Assembly: GCA_958370325.1 (NCBI GenBank)
Contig: CATXJW010000077.1
Location: 1-5,771 of the forward strand
Length of the DNA: 5,771 nt
Direction: 5' to 3'
Origin: an uncultured Collinsella sp.
Lineage (GTDB): Bacteria; Actinomycetota; Coriobacteriia; Coriobacteriales; Coriobacteriaceae
Positions 1-5,733 of the stretch are shown here, one piece after another. The number at the start of each line of letters is the position of its first letter. Within the stretch, counting starts at the first letter, position 1. A program made the translations under genes and the position numbers. The notes beneath the pieces are model-generated. The model had not been told where the DNA came from. It saw nothing but the letters and a program-made list of their open reading frames with translations, and searched no databases.

Positions 1-374
1 GTTGCTTCCAGGTGCTTTCGCTGATTCCGGGCACATCGCGCTCCGGCTCCACCATTATCGGTGGCCTGCTTTTGGGCTGCACGCGCTCGGTGGCATCCAA
101 GTTTACGTTCTTCCTGGCCATCCCTGTCATGTTTGGCGCGAGTGCGCTCAAGCTGGTCAAGTACTTCATCAAGGGCGGCACGTTCGGCGCCAACGAGGTC
201 GCTATCTTGGGCGTGGGCTGCGTTGTGGCCTTTGTGGTTTCGCTTATCGCCATCAAGTGGCTCATGGGCTTCGTCCGCCGTCACGACTTTAAGTGCTTCG
301 GTGTTTACCGCATCATCCTGGGCATCGTAGTGCTCGCATACTTCTTTGTTCTGGAGCCGATGCTCGGCCTCTAA
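1..374 (+). CDS. uppP: Undecaprenyl-diphosphate phosphatase (UppP/BacA), C-terminal part
   Basis: This is the 3' part of an integral membrane phosphatase that converts undecaprenyl diphosphate to the monophosphate, recycling the lipid carrier for peptidoglycan and other wall polymers; the family is also linked to bacitracin resistance. The gene runs off the left edge, and the first whole codon is at base 3. The visible part (about 123 codons) opens with the second family signature, PGTSRSGST at bases 27-53; its Ser and Arg belong to the active site in characterised BacA/UppP proteins. Three hydrophobic segments follow: around FTFFLAIPVMFG, around VAILGVGCVVAFVVSLIAI, and the final FGVYRIILGIVVLAYFFVL. 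This matches the expected C-terminal half of a roughly 270-residue enzyme. The stop is TAA at 372-374. A GTG at base 12 is an internal Val, not a start. An intrinsic terminator lies 44 bases downstream, so this is probably the last gene of its transcript. Identity is secure from the motif and membrane pattern. Confidence 0.95.
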   Translation, partial: CFQVLSLIPGTSRSGSTIIGGLLLGCTRSVASKFTFFLAIPVMFGASALKLVKYFIKGGTFGANEVAILGVGCVVAFVVSLIAIKWLMGFVRRHDFKCFGVYRIILGIVVLAYFFVLEPMLGL

Positions 375-418
375 CTTGGTTGACGCTGCGCGGCGGCCAG
401 AGCGACAACTTGTCATTC

Positions 419-462
419 AAAGAGGGTGGCATGACCAAAAGGTCTATGCCGCCCTCTTTTTT
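419..462 (+). terminator. Intrinsic terminator downstream of uppP
   Basis: A long imperfect hairpin is followed directly by a run of six T. From the base up, AAAGAGGG (419-426) pairs with CCCTCTTT (452-459), a T-G wobble follows, GGCAT pairs with ATGCC, and GACC pairs with GGTC around an AAAA loop, with one unpaired T on the right arm. The T run at 457-462 completes a classic rho-independent terminator. It sits 44 bases after the uppP stop codon and upstream of the pcrA promoter, so it separates the two units. Its core is repeated almost exactly at about 3543-3574. Confidence 0.9.
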
Positions 463-509
463 GGGCGATGGGGTGGGCCCGATGGTGGCGCACGGAGTCG
501 TGGTGTGAT

Positions 510-540
510 TTGCGTCGGTGTCCGCGCGGCTCGGTATACT
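510..540 (+). promoter_or_regulatory. Candidate sigma-70-type promoter for pcrA
   Basis: TATACT at 535-540 matches five of six positions of the -10 consensus. The best -35 candidate is TTGCGT at 510-515, with a long 19-base spacer, so the -35 is weak. Transcription from here would start near 547 and give a leader of about 55 bases before the pcrA ATG. The position between the uppP terminator and the pcrA ribosome binding site supports the call; the sequence alone does not prove it. Confidence 0.5.
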
Positions 541-590
541 GGTACGGCTCAAACTATGGCGCTGCCCGCAGGCGCGCCGTCTGTCAGATG

Positions 591-595
591 AGGAG
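591..595 (+). promoter_or_regulatory. Ribosome binding site that sets the pcrA start
   Basis: AGGAG lies six bases before the ATG at 602. The open frame extends upstream to a GTG at 518, but that codon overlaps the promoter region and has no Shine-Dalgarno. The ATG at 602 is therefore preferred. Confidence 0.85.
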
Positions 596-601
596 TCGCC
601 C

Positions 602-3502
602 ATGACCCAGCCCCTGCCCTGGGAAAAGAACACCGCGGTACCCGTGCCGCCCGCGCCGGAACCCGTGCCGCTCGATGCGTACACCGCCCCCGCCGCGCCG
701 GAACCCGAGCTCGTTCCGCTCGACATCTACGACGCCCCGGCTCCGGCGCCCAAGCCCGCCAAGCCGCTCGTCGATATCGATAGCCTGAACCCCGCCCAGC
801 GCGAGGCGGTCCTGACCACCGAGGGCCCACTGCTGGTCCTTGCCGGTGCTGGCTCGGGCAAGACCCGCGTCCTGACCTTCCGCATCGCGCATATGCTCGG
901 CGACCTGGGCGTTAAGCCCTGGCAGGTCTTGGCCATCACGTTTACCAACAAGGCTGCGGCCGAGATGCGCGAGCGTCTGGCAGCGCTCATCCCCAGTGGC
1001 ACCCGCGGCATGTGGGTGTGCACCTTCCACGCCATGTGCGTGCGCATGCTGCGCGAGGACGCCGACCTGCTGGGCTACACCGGCCAGTTCACCATCTACG
1101 ATGATGACGACTCAAAGCGCATGGTGCGCGACATTATGCAGGCGCTCGGCATTGAGCAAAAGCAGTTCCCCATTAACATGATCCGCAGCAAGATCAGCTC
1201 GGCTAAAAACGCCATGATCGGGCCCGAGGACATGCTCAAATCCGCCGACAGCCCCAATGACAAAAAAGCCGCGCAGGTCTACCTGGAGCTGGAGCGCCGC
1301 CTGCGCGCCGCCAACGCGATGGACTTCGACGACCTGCTCGTGCGCACGCTCGAGCTGCTGCGTACCCGCCCCGAGGTGCTCGACAAGTACCAGGAGCGCT
1401 TCCGCTACATTAGCGTCGACGAGTATCAGGACACCAACCACGTCCAGTACGAGATCGCCAACCTGCTGGCCGCCAAGTACCAAAACCTCATGGTCGTAGG
1501 CGACGACGACCAGTCCATTTATAGCTGGCGTGGCGCCGACATCACCAATATCCTGGACTTTGAGAAGGACTTTAAAGACTGCAAGACCGTCAAGCTGGAG
1601 CAGAACTATCGCTCTACGGGCCATATCCTGAGCGCCGCCAACGCCGTGGTGCGTCACAACTCGCAGCGCAAGGACAAGCGCCTGTTTACGGCCGAGGGCG
1701 ATGGTGAGAAGATTCAGGCCTTCCAGGCGAGTGATGAGCGCGACGAGGGCCGCTGGATTGCCGGCGAGATCGAAAAGCTGCATTCCAAGGGCACAAGCTA
1801 CGATGACATCGCTGTGTTCTACCGCACCAACGCCCAGTCGCGTATCCTCGAAGATATGTTCCTGCGCGCGGGCGTGCCCTACAAGATCGTGGGTGGCACG
1901 CGATTCTTCGACCGTGCCGAGATCCGCGACGTCATGGCCTACCTCAAGATGATCGTGAACCCGGCCGACGAGATGAGCGTCAAGCGCGTCATCAACACGC
2001 CGCGCCGTGGCATCGGCTCCACCTCGATCCAAAAGATCGAGCAGCTGGCGCGCGACAACCGCTGCTCGTTCTTCCAAGCCTGCGAGATCGCGTGCGCCGA
2101 GACGGGCATGTTTAGCGCCAAGGTCCGCAATGGCCTGTCGAGCTTTGTGGCGCTGGTGCGCGAGGGTCGCCGCATGGACGGCGAGCTCAAGGACGTCGTC
2201 GAGATGATTGTCGACAAGACGGGCCTGCTGCAAGCCTTCCGCGCCGAGGGCACCATGGAGTCCGAGAGCCGCGCCGAGAACATTCAAGAATTCTTGGGTG
2301 TCGCTGCCGAATTTGAGGAGACGCACGAGGATATCGAGGGTACGCTCGAGAGCTTGGAAGAGCTGCGCGCGGCCGGTGTTGCCGACGTGCCAGCCGGCGC
2401 TGAGCCCGAGCCCGTTGTGGTGAGCGCACCTGCGCCCGAGCCGGGACCGTCTGCTCCGGCATCCTCGTTTGAGGCACTCGTCGGCGCGCGCGATGCCGCA
2501 GGTTCCAATCCGCTCGATAGCCTAGCCGCCCCGGCGCTCTCGCCGCAGGATGCCCTGGCCGCCGCCATTGCGGGCAACGCGTATGCCGCGCCGGCGGAGA
2601 TGCCGGCGGGTGCCGTGCATGCCGACGAGATCGAGCGCACCTACGGTCCGCTCACCTGTAAGGCGCTGCCGGCACTCATGGAGTGGCTGGCCCTGCGCTC
2701 CGACTTGGATTCCCTGGCCGGCGAGACGCATGCCATCACCATGATGACCATCCACTCCGCCAAGGGCCTGGAGTTTCCGGCGGTGTTCGTGGCCGGCATG
2801 GAGGAGGGCATCTTCCCGCATGTGCACGACTTTGGCGGCAGCGATGACCCGGGCAAGCTCGAGGAGGAGCGTCGCCTGGCCTACGTCGCCATCACGCGCG
2901 CCCGCAAGCGCCTGTTCCTGACCTATGCGGCCACGCGTCGCACCTACGGATCGACCTCTGCCAACCCGCGCTCGCGCTTCCTCAACGAGATTCCGTTTGA
3001 GGATATCGAGTTTAGCGGTATCGGTTCTGCTGGTTTTGAGGGCACGGGCTGGGAGAAGCGCGGCGACCGACACGGCACGTTTGGCTCGGGTATGGGTTCG
3101 GACATGTATGGCGGCAAGGTGTTCGGTTCGCATACGCGCTCGACCGGCGGCTCCGGCTCGCGCGGCGGGTCGAGCTTTGACGACTTCTTTGGCGGCAGCA
3201 GCTATGGGACCGAGCGCCATCGTGGGGTTTCGCCTGACGCCGGCCGCGTTGCCTCGACCTTTGGCTCGGGCGCGCCGCGAGCCAAAAAGCCGTCGTCTAA
3301 GGTGTCGCCGACGGTGGAGCGCAAGGTCGATCGCGCCAGCGCGTCGCAGGACTTTGCCGCGGGCGATACCGTGAGCCACAAGACCTTTGGCACGGGTACC
3401 GTGATCTCGGTCGCCGGAGACATGATCGAGGTTCAATTCGAGAAGACCGGCCAGACCAAAAAGCTGATGAAGGGCTTTGCGCCTATAGTGAAACTGACCT
3501 AG
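602..3502 (+). CDS. pcrA: ATP-dependent 3'-5' DNA helicase, PcrA/UvrD type
   Basis: This is a superfamily 1A helicase that unwinds DNA in nucleotide excision repair, replication restart and clearing of RecA or stalled RNA polymerase. It has 966 residues from ATG 602; typical PcrA has about 720-780. Motifs in order: Q motif LNPAQREAV (62-70), Walker A AGAGSGKT (81-88), Ia ITFTNKAAAEM (112-122), Ib with TFH (141-143), Walker B DEYQDTN (273-279), III VGDDDQSIYSWRGA (299-312), IV LEQNYRST (332-339), IVa around YRTNAQSR (407-414), V MTIHSAKGLEFP (715-726), VI EERRLAYVAITRARKR (755-770). All key residues appear intact. The C-terminus (about 918-965, GDTVSHKTFGTGTV onward) resembles the Tudor-like domain by which Bacillus PcrA contacts RNA polymerase. 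Unusual additions are a Pro-rich N-terminal extension of about 60 residues, an Ala/Pro-rich insertion at about 585-682 before motif V, and a Gly/Ser-rich linker at about 805-915. RecB- and Rep-type enzymes are less likely given the Tudor-like end. It appears monocistronic. Confidence 0.96.
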   Translation: MTQPLPWEKNTAVPVPPAPEPVPLDAYTAPAAPEPELVPLDIYDAPAPAPKPAKPLVDIDSLNPAQREAVLTTEGPLLVLAGAGSGKTRVLTFRIAHMLGDLGVKPWQVLAITFTNKAAAEMRERLAALIPSGTRGMWVCTFHAMCVRMLREDADLLGYTGQFTIYDDDDSKRMVRDIMQALGIEQKQFPINMIRSKISSAKNAMIGPEDMLKSADSPNDKKAAQVYLELERRLRAANAMDFDDLLVRTLELLRTRPEVLDKYQERFRYISVDEYQDTNHVQYEIANLLAAKYQNLMVVGDDDQSIYSWRGADITNILDFEKDFKDCKTVKLEQNYRSTGHILSAANAVVRHNSQRKDKRLFTAEGDGEKIQAFQASDERDEGRWIAGEIEKLHSKGTSYDDIAVFYRTNAQSRILEDMFLRAGVPYKIVGGTRFFDRAEIRDVMAYLKMIVNPADEMSVKRVINTPRRGIGSTSIQKIEQLARDNRCSFFQACEIACAETGMFSAKVRNGLSSFVALVREGRRMDGELKDVVEMIVDKTGLLQAFRAEGTMESESRAENIQEFLGVAAEFEETHEDIEGTLESLEELRAAGVADVPAGAEPEPVVVSAPAPEPGPSAPASSFEALVGARDAAGSNPLDSLAAPALSPQDALAAAIAGNAYAAPAEMPAGAVHADEIERTYGPLTCKALPALMEWLALRSDLDSLAGETHAITMMTIHSAKGLEFPAVFVAGMEEGIFPHVHDFGGSDDPGKLEEERRLAYVAITRARKRLFLTYAATRRTYGSTSANPRSRFLNEIPFEDIEFSGIGSAGFEGTGWEKRGDRHGTFGSGMGSDMYGGKVFGSHTRSTGGSGSRGGSSFDDFFGGSSYGTERHRGVSPDAGRVASTFGSGAPRAKKPSSKVSPTVERKVDRASASQDFAAGDTVSHKTFGTGTVISVAGDMIEVQFEKTGQTKKLMKGFAPIVKLT

Positions 3503-3541
3503 GCGGCTTTCCCAGGCACGGCACCTCAGCCTTCAATCGTC

Positions 3542-3574
3542 GGGCATGACCTCAAGGTCTATGCCCTCCTCTTT
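3542..3574 (+). terminator. Hairpin after pcrA, copy of the uppP terminator core; possible weak terminator
   Basis: GGGCATGACC (3542-3551) pairs with GGTCTATGCCC (3556-3566) around a TCAA loop with one bulged T, and TCCTCTTTC follows. It lies 40 bases after the pcrA stop, the right place for its terminator. It lacks the lower AGAGGG/CCCTCT stem and the six-T run of the uppP copy, so termination would be weaker. The shared 32-base block (3543-3574) matches the uppP terminator (428-459) at 28 positions. Confidence 0.55.
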
Positions 3575-3657
3575 CAGGCCGATCTGCCGCACCTGGAAAA
3601 CCCGTACATCTTGCTAGGTGGGCGCGCCGGGGGCTCTGGTCGCCTGCTCGGGCAGTC

Positions 3658-3702
3658 CTGCGCAAGGCGGAGGCCACATTAAGTGGCCTCCTTTGCGTGC
3701 AG
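3658..3702. terminator. Extended hairpin in the pcrA-manA gap, possible terminator
   Basis: A perfect 9-bp stem, GGAGGCCAC (3669-3677) with GTGGCCTCC (3683-3691), closes on the loop ATTAA. Outside it, CGCAA (3661-3665) pairs with TTGCG (3693-3697), and CTG (3658-3660) with CAG (3700-3702), leaving small bulges. Only three T follow the inner stem on the + strand, so it is a poor classical terminator. A structured RNA element or a back-up terminator are alternatives. Confidence 0.5.
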
Positions 3703-3760
3703 AACTCGCGATCGATGTTGCCCTATACGCCCGCCCAGGTCCTTGGATAACGTTGCTGGA

Positions 3761-3788
3761 CGAACGTCGCTTTGCTCGTTCGCTTTTT
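3761..3788 (+). terminator. Weak intrinsic terminator candidate, + strand
   Basis: CGAACG (3761-3766) pairs with CGTTCG (3777-3782) across a 10-base loop that can itself form a two-pair GC stem. After one C comes a run of five T (3784-3788). The stem is short, but the T run gives it the look of a rho-independent terminator reading in the pcrA direction. Confidence 0.35.
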
Positions 3789-3826
3789 GGTCTGGAGAGT
3801 CGGGTGGGCTGAATACTTAGACATGG

Positions 3827-3864
3827 CAAGGGGCTCCCCCGTTAAAGAACGGGGGAGCCCCTTG
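3827..3864. terminator. Strong 17-bp hairpin, terminator of manA and possibly bidirectional
   Basis: Bases 3827-3843 and 3848-3864 form a perfect 17-bp stem with an AAAG loop; the centre of each arm is GGGGCTCCCCC or its complement. It begins 24 bases past the manA stop, so it is most likely the manA terminator on the - strand, although the T tract on that side is poor. On the + strand the stem is followed by TTGTTTCGTTT, which is richer in T and would block readthrough from pcrA. It probably insulates the two convergent genes. Confidence 0.8.
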
Positions 3865-3888
3865 TTTCGTTTGGGTTGTTGTTGCGAC

Positions 3889-4821
3889 CTAGAGGTGGCT
3901 GATAATCAGTTCCATCTTGCCTTCGAGTTCGATCTGGTCCACAGTGCTCGGGGCCAGCAGGTGGCTTCCCTTGTGGACGGGGTCGCCGCAGACGGTGCCT
4001 TTGCCGTCGATGACCGACAGACACATGAAGGGCCAGCGCTGCTCCAAGGTCTTGCTGCCGTCGACACGCACGCAATCGACGGTGTAGCAGGGGTTGGACT
4101 CGAGCTCGGTTACGCCATCGACCTCGGGCGCGGTTACGGTACCGTCGGTCGGTGCCTGCGCGTTAAAGTTGATGCAATCCAGGCTCTGCTCAATGTGAAG
4201 TGGGCGCAGCTTGCCGTCGGTGCCGGGGCGGTCGTAGTCGTACAGACGATACGTCACGTCGCTCGACTGTTGCGTCTCCAAAATGAGCGTACCGGTTTTG
4301 ATGGCGTGCACGGTGCCGGAGTCGATCTGGAAAAAGTCGCCCTTGTGAATCGGCAGCACGTTGAGCATCTCGTCCCAGCGGCCCTTCTCGATCATCTGCG
4401 CGGCCTCGGCGCGGTCGTGCGCGCGCTGGCCGACGATGATCGTGGCGCCGGGCTCGCAGTCCAGCACATACCAGCACTCGGTTTTGCCCAGGCTGCCGTT
4501 CTCGTGCTCGGCGGCGTACTCGTCGTTGGGATGAATCTGGATCGAAAGGTCGTCCTTGGCGTCCAGAATCTTGATGAGCAGCGGGAACTCCTTGCCCTTG
4601 CAGTTGCCAAAGAGTTCGCGGTGCTCGGCCCACAGCCATGACAGCGTGTGACCGGCGTACGGGCCCTCCGCAATCTGGCAGTCGCCGTTGGGATGGGCCG
4701 AGATGGCCCAGCACTCACCGATGGGACCCTCGGGAATGTCGTAGCCAAACACGGTCTCCAGCTGGCGGCCGCCCCAGATCTTCTCGTGGAAGATCGGCGT
4801 GAGTTTAATCAAATCGGACAT
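3889..4821 (-). CDS. manA: Mannose-6-phosphate isomerase, class I (short Bacillus type)
   Basis: This zinc-dependent cytosolic enzyme interconverts mannose 6-phosphate and fructose 6-phosphate, linking mannose use and mannosyl-donor synthesis to glycolysis. The product has 310 residues, close to the roughly 315 of Bacillus ManA/Pmi and shorter than the roughly 390 of the E. coli enzyme. Visible features: KIWGG (14-18), IGECWAISAHPNG (34-46), LLIKILDAKDDLSIQIHPND (81-100), KTECWYVL (113-120), GDFFQIDSGTVHAI (161-174) and YRLYDYDR (191-198). By family knowledge, Q95, H97, E115 and H172 are the likely zinc ligands, and the Arg of YRLYDYDR lies in the active site. The open frame reaches back to 4881, and another ATG is at 4827. 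The ATG at 4821 is chosen because GGGAG sits seven bases before it, and the protein then begins MSDLIKLTPIF, as the family does. It lies 72 bases downstream of a GntR-type regulator on the same strand, which suggests an operon. Confidence 0.94.
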   Translation of the reverse strand: MSDLIKLTPIFHEKIWGGRQLETVFGYDIPEGPIGECWAISAHPNGDCQIAEGPYAGHTLSWLWAEHRELFGNCKGKEFPLLIKILDAKDDLSIQIHPNDEYAAEHENGSLGKTECWYVLDCEPGATIIVGQRAHDRAEAAQMIEKGRWDEMLNVLPIHKGDFFQIDSGTVHAIKTGTLILETQQSSDVTYRLYDYDRPGTDGKLRPLHIEQSLDCINFNAQAPTDGTVTAPEVDGVTELESNPCYTVDCVRVDGSKTLEQRWPFMCLSVIDGKGTVCGDPVHKGSHLLAPSTVDQIELEGKMELIISHL

Positions 4822-4893
4822 GTGCATACTCCCATAAGGTTGTGCGGGTGCCGCGTAGGACAGCTCAAAACGAGCACCCACCGGATTACAAAA
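4822..4893 (-). other. gntR-manA intergenic spacer
   Basis: This spacer is 72 bases long. I see no good -10/-35 pair reading toward manA and no T-tailed hairpin, which supports co-transcription with the regulator. GGGTGC (4846-4851) could pair with GCACCC (4874-4879), or GCTC (4863-4866) with GAGC (4872-4875). These are weak alternatives and could be chance. Confidence 0.45.
4829..4833 (-). promoter_or_regulatory. Ribosome binding site that sets the manA start
   Basis: On the - strand, GGGAG at 4833-4829 is seven bases before ATG 4821 but only one base before ATG 4827. The spacing rules out 4827 and favours 4821. Confidence 0.75.
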
Positions 4894-5613
4894 CTAGGCC
4901 AGCGTTACGTTGTGCAGCTCAAAGCGGTCGCCTACGTTGTGCGAGACAGAATATTCAAACGCGGTGCCGCTATCCAAGAAGCCAATCTGGTTGAGTTCGA
5001 GCAGGGGAGAGCCGGGTTTGGTATCCAGGCGCTCAGCCTCTTCTTCAGTTGCCGCGACAGCGCGAATGGTACGGTGGAAACTCGAGATCTTGAGTCCGCA
5101 CTGCTCGCGGATGAAGCTGTAGATCGATGCGTACAGGTCTTTTTTCTTAAGACCCGGAATCAGCTCGAGTGGCATATAGGTGTACTCAATAACGATGGGC
5201 TGACCATCGACCTCGCGTACGCGCACGATGTGATAGGCAAAGTCGTCTTCGGCCATTCCCAGCTGGGTCGCAACCTCTGCCGGCGGATTGACGATCGAGA
5301 AATCGTAGACCACCGAGGTCACTTTCTCCCCGCGATGCTCGTACGAAAAGCCTTGGGCGCGGTCGTTCTTGCCTTGGAAAAACACCTGGCCGGGAAGCCC
5401 CGCCGTGTCCTTGACGTAGGTGCCCGATCCGCGCCGGCTGGTAATAAGGCCTTCCTCGGTGATCTGCTCAATTGCTCGTTTGACGGTGATTTTGGAAACG
5501 CTATAGAGCTCACAGAACTCAACGACGGTGGGCAACTTATCGCCCGGCTTAAGGGCGCCGTCCTCGATGCTTCGACGGATATCTGCAGCTATCGCCTCGT
5601 ATTTGGGAATCAT
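4894..5613 (-). CDS. GntR family transcriptional regulator, HutC subfamily (wHTH plus UTRA domain)
   Basis: A 239-residue DNA-binding regulator. The N-terminal winged helix-turn-helix (about 3-68) starts IPKYEAIAADIRRSIEDG, typical of GntR. The recognition region is around VSKITVKRAIEQ (39-50), and the wing reads RRGSGTYV (60-67). Residues of about 80-235 match a UTRA effector domain: VREVDGQPIVIEYTYMP (132-148), LLELNQIGFLDSGTAFEYS (204-222) and an ending like GDRFELHNV. HutC-type proteins are usually repressors released by a small ligand, often a phosphosugar (TreR, NagR/DasR and MngR are examples). The neighbouring manA makes a hexose phosphate or mannose-derived ligand plausible, but that is inference. 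The start ATG at 5613 is supported by a strong Shine-Dalgarno four bases upstream and the canonical N-terminus. The gene probably leads a gntR-manA unit and may regulate itself through the upstream palindromes. Family assignment is firm; the ligand is unknown. Confidence 0.95.
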   Translation of the reverse strand: MIPKYEAIAADIRRSIEDGALKPGDKLPTVVEFCELYSVSKITVKRAIEQITEEGLITSRRGSGTYVKDTAGLPGQVFFQGKNDRAQGFSYEHRGEKVTSVVYDFSIVNPPAEVATQLGMAEDDFAYHIVRVREVDGQPIVIEYTYMPLELIPGLKKKDLYASIYSFIREQCGLKISSFHRTIRAVAATEEEAERLDTKPGSPLLELNQIGFLDSGTAFEYSVSHNVGDRFELHNVTLA

Positions 5614-5617
5614 GGAA

Positions 5618-5625
5618 CCTCCTTT
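5618..5625 (-). promoter_or_regulatory. Ribosome binding site of the GntR regulator
   Basis: The - strand reads AAAGGAGG, a near-perfect Shine-Dalgarno, with four bases (TTCC) before the ATG at 5613. The spacing is slightly short but the match is strong. Confidence 0.9.
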
Positions 5626-5649
5626 CCGGCTTGATTGAGTACAAAAGAA

Positions 5650-5660
5650 AGTATAGTCAA
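5650..5660 (-). promoter_or_regulatory. Candidate promoter elements for gntR(-manA)
   Basis: The - strand contains TTGACT (5660-5655) overlapping TATACT (5655-5650). TATACT is a good -10 that would start transcription near 5643, about 30 bases before the ATG, but I find no matching -35 at normal spacing. If TTGACT were the -35, no good -10 follows at 16-18 bases. The first reading is preferred; an activator or an extended contact may substitute for the -35. Confidence 0.4.
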
Positions 5661-5681
5661 CACCTAAGCATCCCTATTGCG

Positions 5682-5701
5682 TTTCTGAAAAGTTCGAGAA
5701 A
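5682..5701. repeat. Imperfect 20-bp palindrome upstream of gntR, possible operator
   Basis: TTTCTGAAAAGTTCGAGAAA is symmetric at seven of ten base pairs: the outer five pairs (TTTCT/AGAAA) and an inner AA/TT. It lies upstream of the likely gntR -10 in an AT-rich, non-coding stretch, a typical place for a dimeric regulator to bind. The binding protein is unknown. Confidence 0.35.
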
Positions 5702-5733
5702 GGGTTAATTAAAAAACGCTTCTCTTTAAAAAC

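Larger units (their letters stand above)
3503..3888. other. Intergenic region between convergent pcrA and manA, hairpins but no convincing gene
   Basis: This 386-base stretch separates the pcrA stop from the manA stop on the opposite strand. It holds four inverted repeats (about 3542-3566, 3658-3702, 3761-3788 and 3827-3864). Open frames of 64 codons (+, 3618-3812) and 71 codons (-, 3614-3829) cross it, but they have no ribosome binding site, run through the hairpins and encode no recognisable domain, so I do not call them genes. A short protein-like minus-strand frame at 3533-3613 is reported as a finding. I see no tRNA, riboswitch or insertion-sequence end here. Four hairpins are more than two convergent genes need, so the region may be a decayed gene or a site of repeated terminator acquisition. 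Confidence 0.6.

Noticed and set aside
419..462. Hairpin near uppP considered as a riboswitch or attenuator for pcrA
   Set aside because: It ends in a T run upstream of the likely pcrA promoter, so it acts on the uppP transcript as an ordinary terminator; no aptamer-like conserved structure is visible.
518..601. Upstream GTG start extending PcrA by 28 residues
   Set aside because: It overlaps the likely promoter and lacks a Shine-Dalgarno, whereas ATG 602 has AGGAG at six-base spacing.
1112..2326. 404-codon open frame on the - strand inside pcrA
   Set aside because: It is a shadow of the GC-rich pcrA codons: no ribosome binding site or recognisable domain, and it lies wholly within a gene with intact helicase motifs on the other strand.
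2522..3436. 304-codon - strand open frame opposite the pcrA 3' half
   Set aside because: Ala/Arg/Gly-rich antisense translation of the low-complexity part of pcrA; no motif or start signal.
3614..3829. 71-codon - strand and 64-codon + strand open frames in the pcrA-manA gap
   Set aside because: They read through hairpins, have no ribosome binding site and show no domain; their peptides do not look like folded proteins.
3772..4641. 289-codon + strand open frame opposite manA
   Set aside because: It starts in the terminator region, runs through the 17-bp hairpin and is antisense to a firmly identified isomerase.
4648..5634. 328-codon + strand open frame opposite manA and the GntR gene
   Set aside because: It is antisense across two genes with clear family motifs and their spacer; its length is explained by GC-rich codon bias.
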